The position numbers were made by a program, and so were the translations under genes. From the NCBI GenBank assembly GCA_033002965.1, contig JAURVB010013825.1, forward strand, positions 1 through 64,000: DNA of 64,000 nucleotides, given 5' to 3'. Positions 21,362 through 33,899 of the stretch are shown here, in pieces. Within the stretch, counting starts at the first letter, position 1; each line of letters opens with the position of its first letter. The stretch is from Piper betle. Its lineage: Eukaryota > Streptophyta > Magnoliopsida > Piperales > Piperaceae. The notes beneath the pieces are model-generated. The model ran no database searches. It worked only from the letters and a program-made list of their open reading frames with translations, and had not been told where the DNA came from.

Positions 21362-24300
21362 ATAAAAATTTCGTCCTCGAAATTTCAACTCAAGGAGGTT
21401 CTACTGAACTAATACCTAGAAGCTAGATACACACCAGTTGTATCCTCTACTCTTCGATAGTCATGTACCTCCTCACTACAGCTGCGCTGTCATGGCGGGT
21501 TCTGCTTGTGATGTTGCCAATATCAACATTCTGTTTCTAAGCTGTCTGTGCCTGTTCTAACATGACCATCATCCTTCTCTTCTGTTCTGATCCTTACTGC
21601 TAACTCGGCGGGAAAACCTAGGTCACCCCTAAGGGCCTATTGGGTTGGTCAAGCAGATACTCTAGAGTATCGCAAGGTTCTAATCTGAGCTATGTCTGGG
21701 AAAACTACATCGAGGGCAAGACCTACCTGCTAGCATCTACCCATGTCCCTCTAATCCTCATCTGTGAAAAGTCACCTACATGTACTCTCAGAAAACTCTA
21801 TTCCTAAGTCATACAACCAATCTAAAGTGTGCTATGAGTCTCCTGCTAGGTCGAGTGTATAAACTAATGAGCTGCATGGCTCACTGTTGCCAGTCTAGAT
21901 CTAACTCTCAAGTGTCCCTATATAAGGAACTGGACCGCTCACTAGGTCCTAGTTGACTCGGTCCTGAGTCAAGTATCTCACTCTGTTCTATAAGAGAACA
22001 AGGATAGCTGCTATGACTCTACTGCATACTATGGCTCAGGTGACTATCTATACAACCACTAACTACTGCTGAAAGGAGGCAAGAACACCTGTACATACAC
22101 AGTGTGTCTCAAGGAGTATGATAACATACTCTGCATGGGACTGTAGAGTCTGCATCTGGTCTGTGGCATGTGCTCTGTGCTCTGGTCAATGTATACTCAT
22201 CTCAATCCTCTAGGTAAACTGATGGTAGAACTGATACATACAAAGGGGTGAGTGGGAATCCTCAAGTGAAAACTCTACTCTGTCTGACATCTCTAGGTTA
22301 TAGGAAGGGAGGCTGAATCTCGTGGAAATCTAGTCACACTGCTCAAAAACTCTCAATGGGTGCTATCTCATTCTCACATGTGGTGTCTGACGCCAGGTAA
22401 ATGGGGGAATCCACTAGGCTAAGAAAGACCTGCTACATAGGTATGTCCCTCTGATCTATGGTGAGGTCAAGGTGTCATGCAAGTGGTAGGGGAGATGAAA
22501 TCCCTATGTAGCGTACTGGGTGGCCAAAATATCGGTAGGCCTATGGACTTGTCTCTAAGATCACCATAATTCACTATGCCACATGTGATCAGGCTGTGGA
22601 ACAGTCAATCAATGATGAATCTCAGAAACGGCTCCTAAGGGGCTCTAGTTCAATCAGCTAACAGTAGGCACATGTTTCTAGATACCGTACTAGTCACGTA
22701 CTTCTAAACGGGCGGGGTTCAAACGACCCCAAGAACCACTGTCTCCCCTCAAGTCTACGGGGACTCATAGTGAGGTTTGACACATGTCTCGTCTGCTCTT
22801 CAGTGGTGTGTGACCTGCCGTCCTGTACCGATTTGTAGTACCAATCTTGACTCACATGGCTACTACCGCTGTGGTAGACTCTCAAGCAAGGCTATCAATC
22901 AAAGATGAGCATACACTGGTATCACTCCGTTTGGTCAGCATGGTCTGCTCTACTCGAAGTCCCTGTCTGCATCGCTCTCAAGCTGGGATGAAATCCTCAT
23001 CGGAAGATCGGTCTGCAAACATCTACCTATATTGTAACCCTAATCAGTACCATGAAGGTACCTCTATTCTCAGGGCAAAGGCTCAACCCTATGTCTCAAG
23101 GTGAGAACCTAATCGTGCTGGCGAAACACAAGGGAATCACTATCCTTCTGAAAAACCCTTCCTCACTAACCCTCTATCTATGCATAATACTCTAATATAA
23201 GTCGAATTCCTATCACTGGTTGGCCCATCACTAAATGGGTTCAACAGCGTGTGTGACCGTCTACTAACCATCTGATCTATGCTGATTGTGGCCCATGGAT
23301 ATACTATCATGCAATCTGCATAGTCTGATCATTGTGACCATCCCATCTGGAGGTCATACTGTCATGTTCTCCGATTCTGTCCATGCGCATCCCTATGAGA
23401 CTGTCACTAACAGTGCCTGATGGGGTTATCTTGCAATATACATCTGACCCAAGGGTGTCAGGTCAAGACAATGATTGCAAGAGAGCTGTGAAGTCGGATC
23501 CTATGCTATCTCATCCAAATAACCTCAGTTTTCCTAACTCTTCTCTGTTCTGCTAATTTCCATTGTAGCTATATCTTGTTCCTCACAGTTCTAGCCCTAC
23601 TAAGCTCTAACTAATCTACTCGGTCGGCGGATGAGCAATACACGGACGGCGGTAGTGCATCTTCGGCGGTGGCACTGTGTTGTGCAACTCGGTTGGCGGT
23701 CGTGCAACTCGGTCGGTGGTTGTGCAACTCGGTCGGTGGTTGTGCAACTTGGTTGGCGGTTGTGCACTCGGTCGGTGGTTGTGCACTCGGTCGGCAGTTG
23801 TGCACTCGGTCGGCGGTTGTGCACTCGGTTGGCGGTTGTGCAACTCTGTCGGCCACAATTCTATCTAGATACTAAAAATCTGATCTTGATCGTATACATT
23901 GTAAATCCACTCTACTCTCTCTGACATATCTTGGCTGCTAACAACTAGGCTCAGGTTGTCCAGTCATGTGTGTCTAATCTGGAGGGGTTTGGATCATGGT
24001 GCTGACACATATGATGGTAAACCTATGCTGAACCCACTCTAATCTCCTGAAATCTGAAATAGCTACTTTCATCAATGCTGACTGGCCCTCAAACAGTAAC
24101 CACTGATCTGGTACCTTATCTCTGGTGGAATGCCGTCAAATATCTGATCTCGTAGGCAATGGTGGTCCTGATCTTTTCCTCATCATATCGAGACCTCTAT
24201 CTGGCAAAGAGAAGCCAAAACTGCTGCCCGTAGGTCATAAACTAGTGGAAGAGGAGGATGCGGTGAAGTGCCTATTAGACTATCGATCCACCTCGCTACT

Positions 24301-24886
24301 CATCCTCATTCATCACTATCTTCTGGAAGTGGTCCATCTCATGTGCCAACTAACTTGCTAGTATCTCTATACTTCAAGCTCCTTACTGTTACCCCTTTTC
24401 TTTTTAACTCATTCTCATCATGTACACCATGTCCCATGGAAACAGGACTAATGTGGTGACATGCAAGACACGAACACCTGGTCAATCATCCAATTCACTT
24501 ATGCGATGGACAGAACTAGTGGGTCTCTAAGCCCATCATGACAATCTTGTCAGATTCCTGCTCACATCTGCTAACATCCGAATCTGGTATAAGATGAGAT
24601 CTTATACCCATTCTACCTCTGCTAGCACTACAACATTCCTTGCTCACATCTAACTGACAACAGTCTGATATCACGATAAAAATCCATAGAAATGACCTGT
24701 CAGCTTTACTAAGGTCAATTCCACATATTTCTGATCAAGCCCTGAATACACGTGTTATCCAAACAACTTATGAAGAAAAAATCTGCATGTAAAGAAAATA
24801 TACAGAAACATACCTGCCAGCTGGACTTGGAGCAGTCTTTGCACACACATCACCTATAAAAGTATCTTACATCTTAATCAGCCGAG
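21362..24886 (-). other. noncoding interior of the LARD-like element
   Basis: No frame on either strand shows gag, protease, reverse transcriptase, RNase H or integrase motifs, and frames are mostly under 85 codons. Composition is even, with many short CT-rich phrases. The one structured part is the minisatellite at 23681-23855. Confidence 0.75.
23681..23855. repeat. minisatellite, unit 19-20 bp, about nine copies
   Basis: Units of the type TGTGCAACTCGGTCGGTGGT follow each other directly: first 20-bp units with CAACTC, then 19-bp units with CACTC. The shift from 20 to 19 bp changes the frame, and the three overlapping frames per strand all stay open by repetition only. There are no spacers, so it is not a CRISPR array. 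Confidence 0.9.
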
Positions 24887-24905
24887 AGTGGCTCTGATAC
24901 CAATT
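24887..24905 (-). other. primer-binding site
   Basis: Minus-strand TTGGTATCAGAGCCACTC starts a few bases after the 5' LTR end GGGGTGTTACA. TGGTATCAGAGC is the usual complement of the initiator-methionine tRNA 3' end. Confidence 0.88.
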
Positions 24906-24906
24906 C

Positions 24907-27847
24907 TGTAACACCCCAAATCCGGTCCACGCTCGTGAACCGAACCGGCATGTTACAGGCCCCGGTTAGGTCAGCTAACCCGAACCCAACTCGTGCGGAT
25001 CAGATCTCGGCGTCTTAAGATGAAGATATTACTCGTCATGCATGGATGAATGCACAAAATCCTAACATGATACTACATGGATGACATGCAAACTAAATTA
25101 CACACCATCACAGTTACGATCAAAATCAATGAAAATTCTGAAATAAAACGGATAGAATTTCCCCTAAAAGTGCAATTAGGGGCTACCCTGTCAAATAATA
25201 TATATAAATATATATGCATGCATCAACAATTTCATTCACACAGAATCTAATCTACTATACACTCATTCTTAAGCTTGGGTCTCAACCCGCAACGCTTCCA
25301 CTGCGAAATCTATTCACATTTCCTTTTCATGTCATCATGTCTTAGTATTTCATCTCATCATGTGCTCAAATTTTAGCATTTAATCACATCACATCAATAT
25401 AATAATATCATAGCAAAATATAACCACTCAATCGACTGACATGTGTGCAAGCGACAACAGTGCTCCTTCCGTCTAAGCTGGCTCCTCCAACTCGTGATTA
25501 TTACCTACATATAGTATAAAAACACGTCAGTAACAAGTGTTACTGGTCCAGAAAATAAAATAACTATAACAAGCTGGCTATGAGAGCAAACTCTCATATG
25601 AAAGAAAACATCATATACTCCACGTGAACACTCTGAAGGGCACTACTGAGGAGCCACTGGGCTGCAGACCCGGTAGCATCCCTAACTTACTGATCTGCTG
25701 CTGCTGATGCCGCTCTCGACATTTTCTTACTTCATTTTCTGGTCTCAAATCCTAAGTCCTCTCCTTACCTCCATATTTCTCCTGGCCTTGAGCACGAAGG
25801 CCGAGTACTCTCAGGCAGTCGCCTTTAGTACCCTTTGAACCACAAGTCCGGATATGCGCTGTACTAAACAATACCCGTAAACCTCCACGTTCTCCGGGTG
25901 TGAGGAACTCAAACGCGGAGTTGTCAGGATCCCTCGGGAATGGAACAGTCCGCTGGCACTAATCCAGAGCCCGCTTTGACTGTCACGGCATCCGCTCATG
26001 GTACGTGCAGTCGGTTTCTCCATCTCTCGTCTCACTGAAAACGCAAATATACTACATATATATATATATATATATAGGGCTGGGTAGGGATTTATATAAT
26101 AGGCCCGAAGGCAACTTGTGGTGGATCTTGTTTGTGAAATCATCCTCGATGGGGTTATTAATCCGGAAAATTGTTCGGTTAAATGGCCCGAGTTAAGTGG
26201 GATCCGATAAAATGCCACTTAACCCGTCCTGCAGATAATAAAATAAACATACAATAGAAGAGCGTAAAACAGAGACAAGTCCTAAACGGACCTGGTAGAA
26301 GCTCCAAGCGTGTCATCGCACCTAGGCGGCGACCTCCTACTCCGTACCTACACATCAAAACTAAATACTAACGCCCGCTAACTAAATGATGCATCAAACG
26401 CAATGAACATCACACACAATTCAATCATCAACATCCAGCAATAGTTAAATAATCATAAATATAAACAATTCTAACTCATCCTATTCATACTAATTTTATT
26501 GTGATTTTCAAGTTTACGTCCTGATCACTTATCATGCTGAGACTCGATCTACCTCATTAGATCACTTAACCTTCATTCTCAATTAATTGCTTCATGCAAT
26601 CATCATTTCATTCATAGTCATACATTTATCCTAACAACTAACCAATTCTAGCATGTTATGCTAACAATCATTATCAATTTTAAATAATCAAATCGGTGGT
26701 AATTATACCTTACATCGTCGGCAATCGGCGACGGCTAGGGTTCCGTCGCGCATCTCGGAGCTCGAATTCGGCGCTCACCGGCATCCGACGTTCGATCGGG
26801 ATCGACTGGATGAACTCCTCGGAAGATCTGGTGAATTCCAGCGAATCCGATTTTCCGGCGGTTTTCCCGCGACAGTCGCCGGAGGCGTTTACTGGCCGGA
26901 AAGTGGTCATATTGGGTACCATTGGAATCGGCTCGGCGAGCCCGACGCGTCTACGGTGTCGACATGGTCGGCGGAGGTGGCGGTTAGCCGGAAAAATGAC
27001 AAAAATAAGGCGGCGGCGATGGGTAGCTAGATCCGGCCGGCCTGGGCGGCGATGGCCTCCACTCTGGTCGGGGAAGGTCGCCGGGTGTTTGAGGGTGTCG
27101 CGGCTACAGCTGGATCGCGGCAGCGACGGTCGCCGACGACGCGATCGGCGACGGAAAGTGTGGCAGCTTGGCGCAGTGATCCGGCGTCGCGGTGGCCAAA
27201 TGGTGGCCAGAACTGGCCAGGGTGGCTGGCGACGCCGTGGCGGGCTAGTCGGCGATGCCGTGGCGGGGCTAGTCGGCGACGATCGGCGGCAGGCCAACGT
27301 CGACAGTGGCGGCGACGACAAGCGGAGGGTGGCGCGGCTAGGGTTTGGCCGGGGAAGAAGAAGAAAGTGTCGGGGGAGGGAGAAAATAACTGGGTGGCAA
27401 ACTTGTAAATAATACTTGACTCGTGTTCGGCTCGAGTCGAGAATAATAACTAAGTCGTATTAAATCCTAAAAAAATCGGGAAAAATCCCATAAAATCAAA
27501 CAAACATCAAAACATCATAATGATATGCTTTAGAACTATCAACCCACCCAAACTGCCCGTAACGCGTCCTAACGCGGTAAACGGCCTAAAACTAATTCTA
27601 CGATCCACTATATATAAAAATAAATAAAAAAATAGCTGGCATACTCTCATATATTCTGATAACTCATTCTATTCTACTGTGTTCATGACGTTATCATCAT
27701 ATACTTGGGTACGCATGACCCTCATAGCTCATACACACGACTGGCGTCAGCTCAGTACACGTGTTCTGAAACTAACTCGACTCGAAAATAACGATCAAAC
27801 CGACCGGTTCTGAATATAAAACCCTGACTCGAAACATGGGTTTTACA
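24907..27847 (-). repeat. 5' LTR (right) of the LARD-like element
   Basis: An uninterrupted 2941-bp copy of the LTR, from TGTAACACCCC to GGGTTTTACA. A GC-rich segment near 26700-27400 holds long open frames on both strands, none with a known domain and not conserved in the other LTR. Confidence 0.9.
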
Positions 27848-27852
27848 CATAA
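27848..27852. other. target-site duplication CATAA (right)
   Basis: Partner of 17197-17201; sequence beyond it continues the older LTR. Confidence 0.85.
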
Positions 27853-29860
27853 TGCATCATATCACACCACATCATTGTGTATTGCATTTCAACACATCAT
27901 CCTCAATATAATGTAACAATAAACAACATATTAAACATTCTATCGTCTGACATGTGTGTATGCATGAGACGTCACTACTCCTCTGTCCAGGTTAGCTCAT
28001 CCTACTCATGATCCTCACCTACATATATTATAAAAACACATCAGTAACAAGTGTTACTGGTCCGAATATATAACTAATACCAAAATGGCTATGAGAGGAA
28101 ACTCTCATATTAGAAAAACTTTCATATACTTCTCATGAACTCTCTGAAGGGCACCTATTGAGGAGCTATTGGGTTGCAGACCCGGTAGCATCCCGAACTG
28201 ACTCTGCTGCTGCTGATCCCTCCGTCGGCATTTTCTCATTTCATTTTCTAGTCCCTCGAGACTACTAGTATATCCTAAGCCCTCTTCTTTCTTCCATAAT
28301 TCTCTTGGCCTTAAGCACGAAGACCGAGTACTTTGAGGCAATCGCCTTTTGTACCCTTTGAACTACAAGTCTGGACATGCGCTGTACTAAACAGTACCCA
28401 TAAACCTACATGTTTCTCTGAGTGTAAGGAACTCAAAACGGGAGTTGTCAGGATCCCTTGGGATTGGAACAGCCCGCTTTGACTGGCACATGTACCCGCT
28501 TTGACTGGCATGTGTACCCGCTCATGGTACGTATGAGTCGGTTTTCCCATCTCTCGTCTCACTGAAAACTCAATAAAACTATATATAGGTCTGGGAAGGG
28601 ATTTATATAATAGGCTCAAAGACAACTAGTGGTGGATCTTGTTTTCGAAAACATACTCGAGGGATCTCATCCTCGAGGTTTATTAATCTGAATAACTGGT
28701 TGATTAAATGGCCCGGTTTAAGTGGGATCCAATAAAATGCCACTTAACTCGTCTTGCAAGTAATAAAATAATACACAATAGAGTAGAATGTAAGACAGGA
28801 AATGAGTCCTAAACGGACCTAGTAGAAGCTCTGAGCGTGTCCTCGCACCTAGGCAGCGAGCTCCTACTCCATACTTACACAACAAGGCTAAATAGTACCG
28901 CTTAGTATAATACATGAATGCCACACTCCTCATCAATCCATACAAGACAACATCTATTTACATGCATTTAAATTTAAACTCTAATTCATTATTATCATTT
29001 GTTAACATGCATTTAAATTTAAACCAACACCTATTTACAATCACACCATTTGCATCACAATAAAATCACAAAACAATTCATTATCAAATAAAATAGGATA
29101 AAATTATATACCTAATCATCAGTCACAAGATTGTGGCCGGCTCGAGTGAAGATCGTGGGGGAGTGGGAAGGGAGAAAAAAGAGAAAGGAGTTGGGTGAGG
29201 AGGATGGTGGCAGCTCAATGGTGACGGCGTCGGAAGTTTGGAATAAATAGGTGTCGGGGGTGGGGGGAAGGTCAAGAGTTATCTTGTAAGGTGTCAGAGG
29301 AAGAAAACGAGTGGTCGGGGGAGAAAACGAGTGGTCAGGGGAGAAAACGAGTGGTTGGGGGAGAAAACTAGTGGTTGGGGGAGAAAACGAGTGGTCAGGG
29401 AGAAAAATGAGAGGTCGTCTAGTAATTAAAACTTGACTAGGCTCCGACTCAAGAAAAATAATACTAACTCGTAACAATCCTAAACAAAATCCAAAAAATA
29501 GGAAAAAATCCAATAAAGCATAATACACATAACAACATTACAATGACATGCTTTATAACTAATAACCCACTCAAACTGTCTCTAATGCATCATCATGCGT
29601 TATTCGGCCTAAAATAATTTTATGATCTAATTACAATAAATAAAGAAAATTTGGCGTACTCTCATATATTTTGATAACTCAATCTACTCCTGTCTTACTG
29701 ATGTTGTCATGATATACTTAGGCACACATGACTCTCATGGTTCAGAACACAAGACTCGCCTCGGCTCGGTACGCGTGTTTTGAAATTTACCAGGCTAAAA
29801 ACAACAGTCGAACTAACCGGTTCTGACTATAAAGCCTTCACTCAAGTCACGGGTTTTACA
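27853..29860 (-). mobile_element. right part of the older, related LTR
   Basis: Segments such as GACATGTGTGTATGC, AACAAGTGTTACTGGTCCG, CTCTGAAGGGCAC and TTTATATAATAGGC align in order with the young LTR but with many changes and indels. It ends in CGGGTTTTACA like the young LTRs. With 16986-17201 it makes one LTR interrupted by the young element. No partner LTR is seen, so it is either solo or truncated. Confidence 0.8.
29301..29416. repeat. minisatellite, unit 20 bp, nearly six copies
   Basis: GAGAAAACGAGTGGTCGGGG repeats head to tail with single-base changes (TCAGGG, TTGGGG, ACTAG). It lies within the older LTR; the young LTRs lack it. Confidence 0.9.
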
Positions 29861-30436
29861 GATGCCCTAATACTCGATGATGTTGTGTAATTTCTCTAAT
29901 GCTTTGATTTTTACTCACACGGGGTATGTGGAACAAGTAACCACGACCCTTCTTTAAATACTTGCATCAGACTTTACCAAAGCTACTCGTTGGGCTATCA
30001 CATACAGACTTTACGAAAGCGGATCTTAACCCTCCGTGGAGGCTTAAGATGAACACCAAGCTTGGTTTTCATAGAATGCGTGCAAAGTTCGTTCTACAAA
30101 GGCAGATTTTAGACATAAAGGATTCCTATATGAACACCCTTAGTCGTAATAGAGGTATAACCACTCCTACGACTCTGAGCGATGACTTTAAAAATCTAAT
30201 GGTCACCCAACTTGTAGAAGAAGCTCACCCCCGCTATAATTTTGAGGTTGCATGTTGTTGTGTATGTCATATTCTTACTACTTAGTTCAAGTGATTGGCT
30301 TAGGCCTTCTTATAATTTACATGACGATGATGCGAGTATTTAAACAAGGTGGTCATGGTTACCTGTTCCACATACCCTACATGGGCAATAAATAAAGCAT
30401 CAGAGAATTACACAACATCATCGAGTATCAGGGCAT
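29861..30436. mobile_element. foldback structure with 108-bp inverted arms
   Basis: The 108 bp from GATGCCCTAATACTCGATG to TACTTGCATC recur as the reverse complement at 30329-30436 (GATGCGAGTATTT to CGAGTATCAGGGCATG) with roughly fifteen differences. The 360-bp loop contains an open frame without known domains. The left arm starts right at the older LTR end. No clear target duplication was found, so whether it moved as a unit is unknown. Confidence 0.75.
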
Positions 30437-33400
30437 GAAACCCTAATACCTGGACTTCATGTGAGTCTTCAAGTGGTGTGAACCGTAAGCTCTTCAACCC
30501 ACGTTAGTCTAAAACACAAACAGCTACAGCCAAATACGTTTCGTTTACCTGACTTAGATCCTCGTAATGTTCCAAGACTCTGGGTCTTATATACCTTGCA
30601 GACAATGGTTAACATTGCCCTAAAGTATTATAACTCCACAGTAAAATATAATAATGTAAGATAGAATATGCTAGCACAATCATCATAGTATACATCCGAA
30701 TTGTACAAGGTTGACATAGTTAGGGCATATGCCCATCATATACTCATCCACAAAATACATAGTCTAAAGGACACAACATAACATAGGGCCCCTGCCACCT
30801 CCACCACTGAGCCGTTTGATCCATGCACCTAAGCCGGCTAATGCCAGGGAACCTCACCTACATATAATAAAAAACCACATCAATAATCAAATAAATTTGA
30901 TTAACTGTCCAAATAACTACCTATAAAATAACAAGTGGGCAAATGGGTACTCCATTACCCATGGAACATACAAAACTTCAGAATTGCCTCACACTAGGCG
31001 ATAAACAAACATACTTAAACAAATGCCGGCTCACATGCATGGCTAATACTCATATTCATACATACAACACTTACACCTTCACATCCTCCATATTACACCC
31101 CCTATAGTACTCGAGTGGCAAAAGGAACAGTTAAGTTAGTGCCACAAATTTCGAAAATGTGCTACAATATGCAATACCCTCATACACCGCACTACCTTAG
31201 GAAGGAGTACTAGTGCGGTCCATACATATCAACATACTGCTCACTCTCTTATTCGTGAAATCCATAAAATTGTGCGTACTTATATAATAGGTTTAGAGAA
31301 GAGGCTTATATCATATATTTCTGCAGCTTCAGTTCGAAAACCAACAAGGGGTCTCATTCTTATAGTTTTATTATATATGTGTAGAAAACACGGCTAAATG
31401 GCCAACATTGGAGGGATCAGATAAAATACCACCGAAGTCGTCCTATGTCTAAAACATGGTTAAACTCGACACGCATGGAGTCAAGCAGAGATCAAGAAAA
31501 TGAGAGTCCTATGGACCTGGGTGAGTAGAGATTTATATTCAAGTTGGTGAGCTCACCCTGATACCTACCATGGAGATGGAACCGAATAAGAATCACGTCA
31601 CATTGACATGCAAAATGAGGCAAAGCCTCCACACAAGCTCAATGCTTAGCATCACTTAATTATCATAGTTAGATCCTAAGTGAAGTGTTAAACGTTATTA
31701 GGTAAATTAATTAAGGTTTTTATTTCATGTTCACTTAGTAGGATTTAATCAATTTTAGGGTTTTTAATCGAATGGGCTTAGCGGACAATTTTTCGGACAG
31801 GCCTAACAATGTCCACATGGCCTGAAATTTGGATGGGGTTTCCCTTACAATCTAAGGTTCATAGGTAAATTCCACCATGGCTGGCCCATGGGCCAATCAA
31901 GGGGAACCAGGCCCGATAAGGTTGGCCCTAAGGTACTAGAATAGTGTTCCCGGGCCGTGTACCAATTTTGTAATTTTTGGTTCATGGGCTGGAGGACTCC
32001 AAATGGGCTTCAGTCAGTGGCCCTTGTTAGCTAACACAATGACATTGAGCCAAAAAATATTTTGTCCAAATTTAATTCGTAAATGGGCTTAAGTAGATTT
32101 TACAATTTAGGTCACTGGATGGGCTGTTTCTGGAGCTACCTGAACCCTAACGTATTTAAAATTTACAAATAAAATTGGAAACCTATCAAAATGGCCCCAA
32201 AATTGGTTACGGTGCTACTGAGACATGGGGTAAGGTGTGCACCAAGGTTCACTGAAATCCTACACTATTAACCTATTTTAAGTAATTTAAAACTGGAGTG
32301 AAAAACTAGGGTTTTCACCCAGCATCTTTACACTATCTCGGTAAAACACCTCTAAAACATACATAGATAATTTTTAACCATTCCAAAAATTTATATCTTT
32401 CAAGTAGACAATTAGTGAGGTATCGTATAATTTAAAAAGATTTTATTGTTTCAAAATTCGTGGCTTAAAATATCACACAATCATAGATCATGGTCATAGT
32501 CATAAACACGCAGAAAATACAAGGCACACTTAATGGCTTATGTTCATGATTATTTAGTGATTATATTAGGATTAAAATTTTATGAAGAACCCATAAAATT
32601 ACCATGAAAGATATGGCATGTTTTCCATCAATAGATTCTGCAAGGTCAGAGAGTAAAAATTGGAGAAAAGAGCACTGATATCACTATCATGGTCCAAGTC
32701 GCCACCTTCCCTCAATTTTTACCCTCATATATGCCAATTCTAAGGCATGGCAGGTAACACACCGAACACAGAAGTTGTAAATCTATATGTTTTGAGTGCA
32801 AAAAAATAAGAATGGTGCAAATAGAACATTAGAATGGTAAAATATGATTTTTATACTGAAATGGTGCATATCATTGACCTACATTCTTTGTTAAAATCAT
32901 ATCTATTTATGTACATGTCCAAATAAGATGAATGTGTACTTAAACTTCTCCTAATATTCATATATACATGATAAAAATGTCCTAAAAATACATTCAGATA
33001 TTGATATACGTGATACACATCACACAACAAGAAACAAAGGCAGCCCAAACCTGATGCTAACGAGCAAAGACCAAGGGGAGGTCTTTTGAGGCATCCAACC
33101 TCAAAGCCTACCACCCAAAGATTCTAGGAACGTGGAGGTGGTTGCTTGGAGCTCCAAGGAGGAAGAAGAAGGCCAAAAAAAGTAGAAGCAATTGGTTGGA
33201 GGTGAGGAGGGAAGGAGAAATGGTAAAAAGGTGAGGGAAGTTTATAGAAAATTGGTGGATGGTTTGGAGATGTCGTAGATATTGGTGCCATACCTATAGA
33301 GGAATGGGTGTCATACCTACAGAGGTATGGGTTGGCTTGGTGATGTTATATAGGTATAGGTGTCATACCCATATAGGTATGGGTGTCATTCCTATAGAGG

Positions 33401-33830
33401 TATGGGTGCCATACTTATAGAGGTGTGGGTGTCATACCTATAGATGTATGGGTTGGGTTATCTCACAACTCAAAAACTTAGGGGTTTTACCCTAAAGCGA
33501 TCGGGCCTACCTTAGGAATTGCATTGCAGGTCCCAAAAGGGGGTTGGGACGGTTCGAAAATTTATCAAACATACAGCAAGCACACAAAAGATACGCGATG
33601 GATACAGTCCTAACATCTAACTAAGTACGATTACATTGGACCAAACATGAAAAGGACGAGTGTACCGCATCCAAACAAGTGTACCGAGCGCCAAAGGAGG
33701 CTAAGGCTGAACTACTTACACCATACCATATATGAACTACGACAAAAAGGGTCCGACCCTACTAACCCGATTCAGGTAAAAACTGAACCGACACTAAAAC
33801 CCTCAGGTAAACAGCCCAGGTTTTATAGAT
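30437..33830 (-). mobile_element. very diverged LTR-like sequence of the same superfamily
   Basis: Order and spacing of landmarks follow the young LTR: CTCACCTACATATAATAAAAA near 30855, TATATAATAGG near 31280, AATGGCC with GGGATCAGATAAAATACCAC near 31400, AGTCCTATGGACCTGG near 31505, and GGTTTTATAG near 33820. Between them little identity remains, and much of 31600-33200 is simply unidentified. No gene is visible. Confidence 0.5.
33284..33456. repeat. minisatellite with palindromic unit, ~26 bp
   Basis: Variants of GGGTGTCATACCTATAGAGG plus TATG repeat about seven times. Each unit carries the near-palindrome CATACC-TATA-GGTATG, so single units could form hairpins. Confidence 0.85.
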
Positions 33831-33899
33831 TAACCAAGTAAAAGTTCTATAGTCAATTCCCACTTATAAACAAGAGTTTACGCCAGTAGGTGTTAGTAG

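Larger units (their letters stand above)
17202..27847 (-). mobile_element. LARD-like non-autonomous LTR retrotransposon, ~10.6 kb
   Basis: Two long direct repeats (TGTAACACCCC...GGGTTTTACA) at 17202-21348 and 24907-27847 enclose 3558 bp without recognisable gag or pol. Reading on the minus strand, the right LTR is followed by a TTGGTATCAGAGCCACTC primer site and the left LTR is preceded by AAGGAGGGAAGAT. The phrase GAGGACGAAATTTTTATAAG next to the purine tract is familiar from the 3' ends of Ty3/gypsy Tekay/Del-type elements, so a gypsy parent is likely (inference). CATAA flanks both ends. Lack of genes means it depended on another element's enzymes. Confidence 0.9.

Noticed and set aside
23600..23924. 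CRISPR-like array
   Set aside because: Units follow each other without spacers and vary in length by one base; it is a minisatellite in a plant retroelement.
24887..24905. tRNA-like sequence
   Set aside because: Only the 3'-end complement of a tRNA is present; it is the primer-binding site of the retroelement.
26696..27412. 238-codon plus-strand and 203-codon minus-strand open frames
   Set aside because: They lie in a GC-rich part of the LARD LTR, overlap each other on opposite strands, show only arginine-rich low complexity, and are not kept in the other LTR.
29112..29528. 138-codon minus-strand open frame with proline-rich repeats
   Set aside because: Its repeats come from the 20-bp minisatellite; the rest is LTR sequence.
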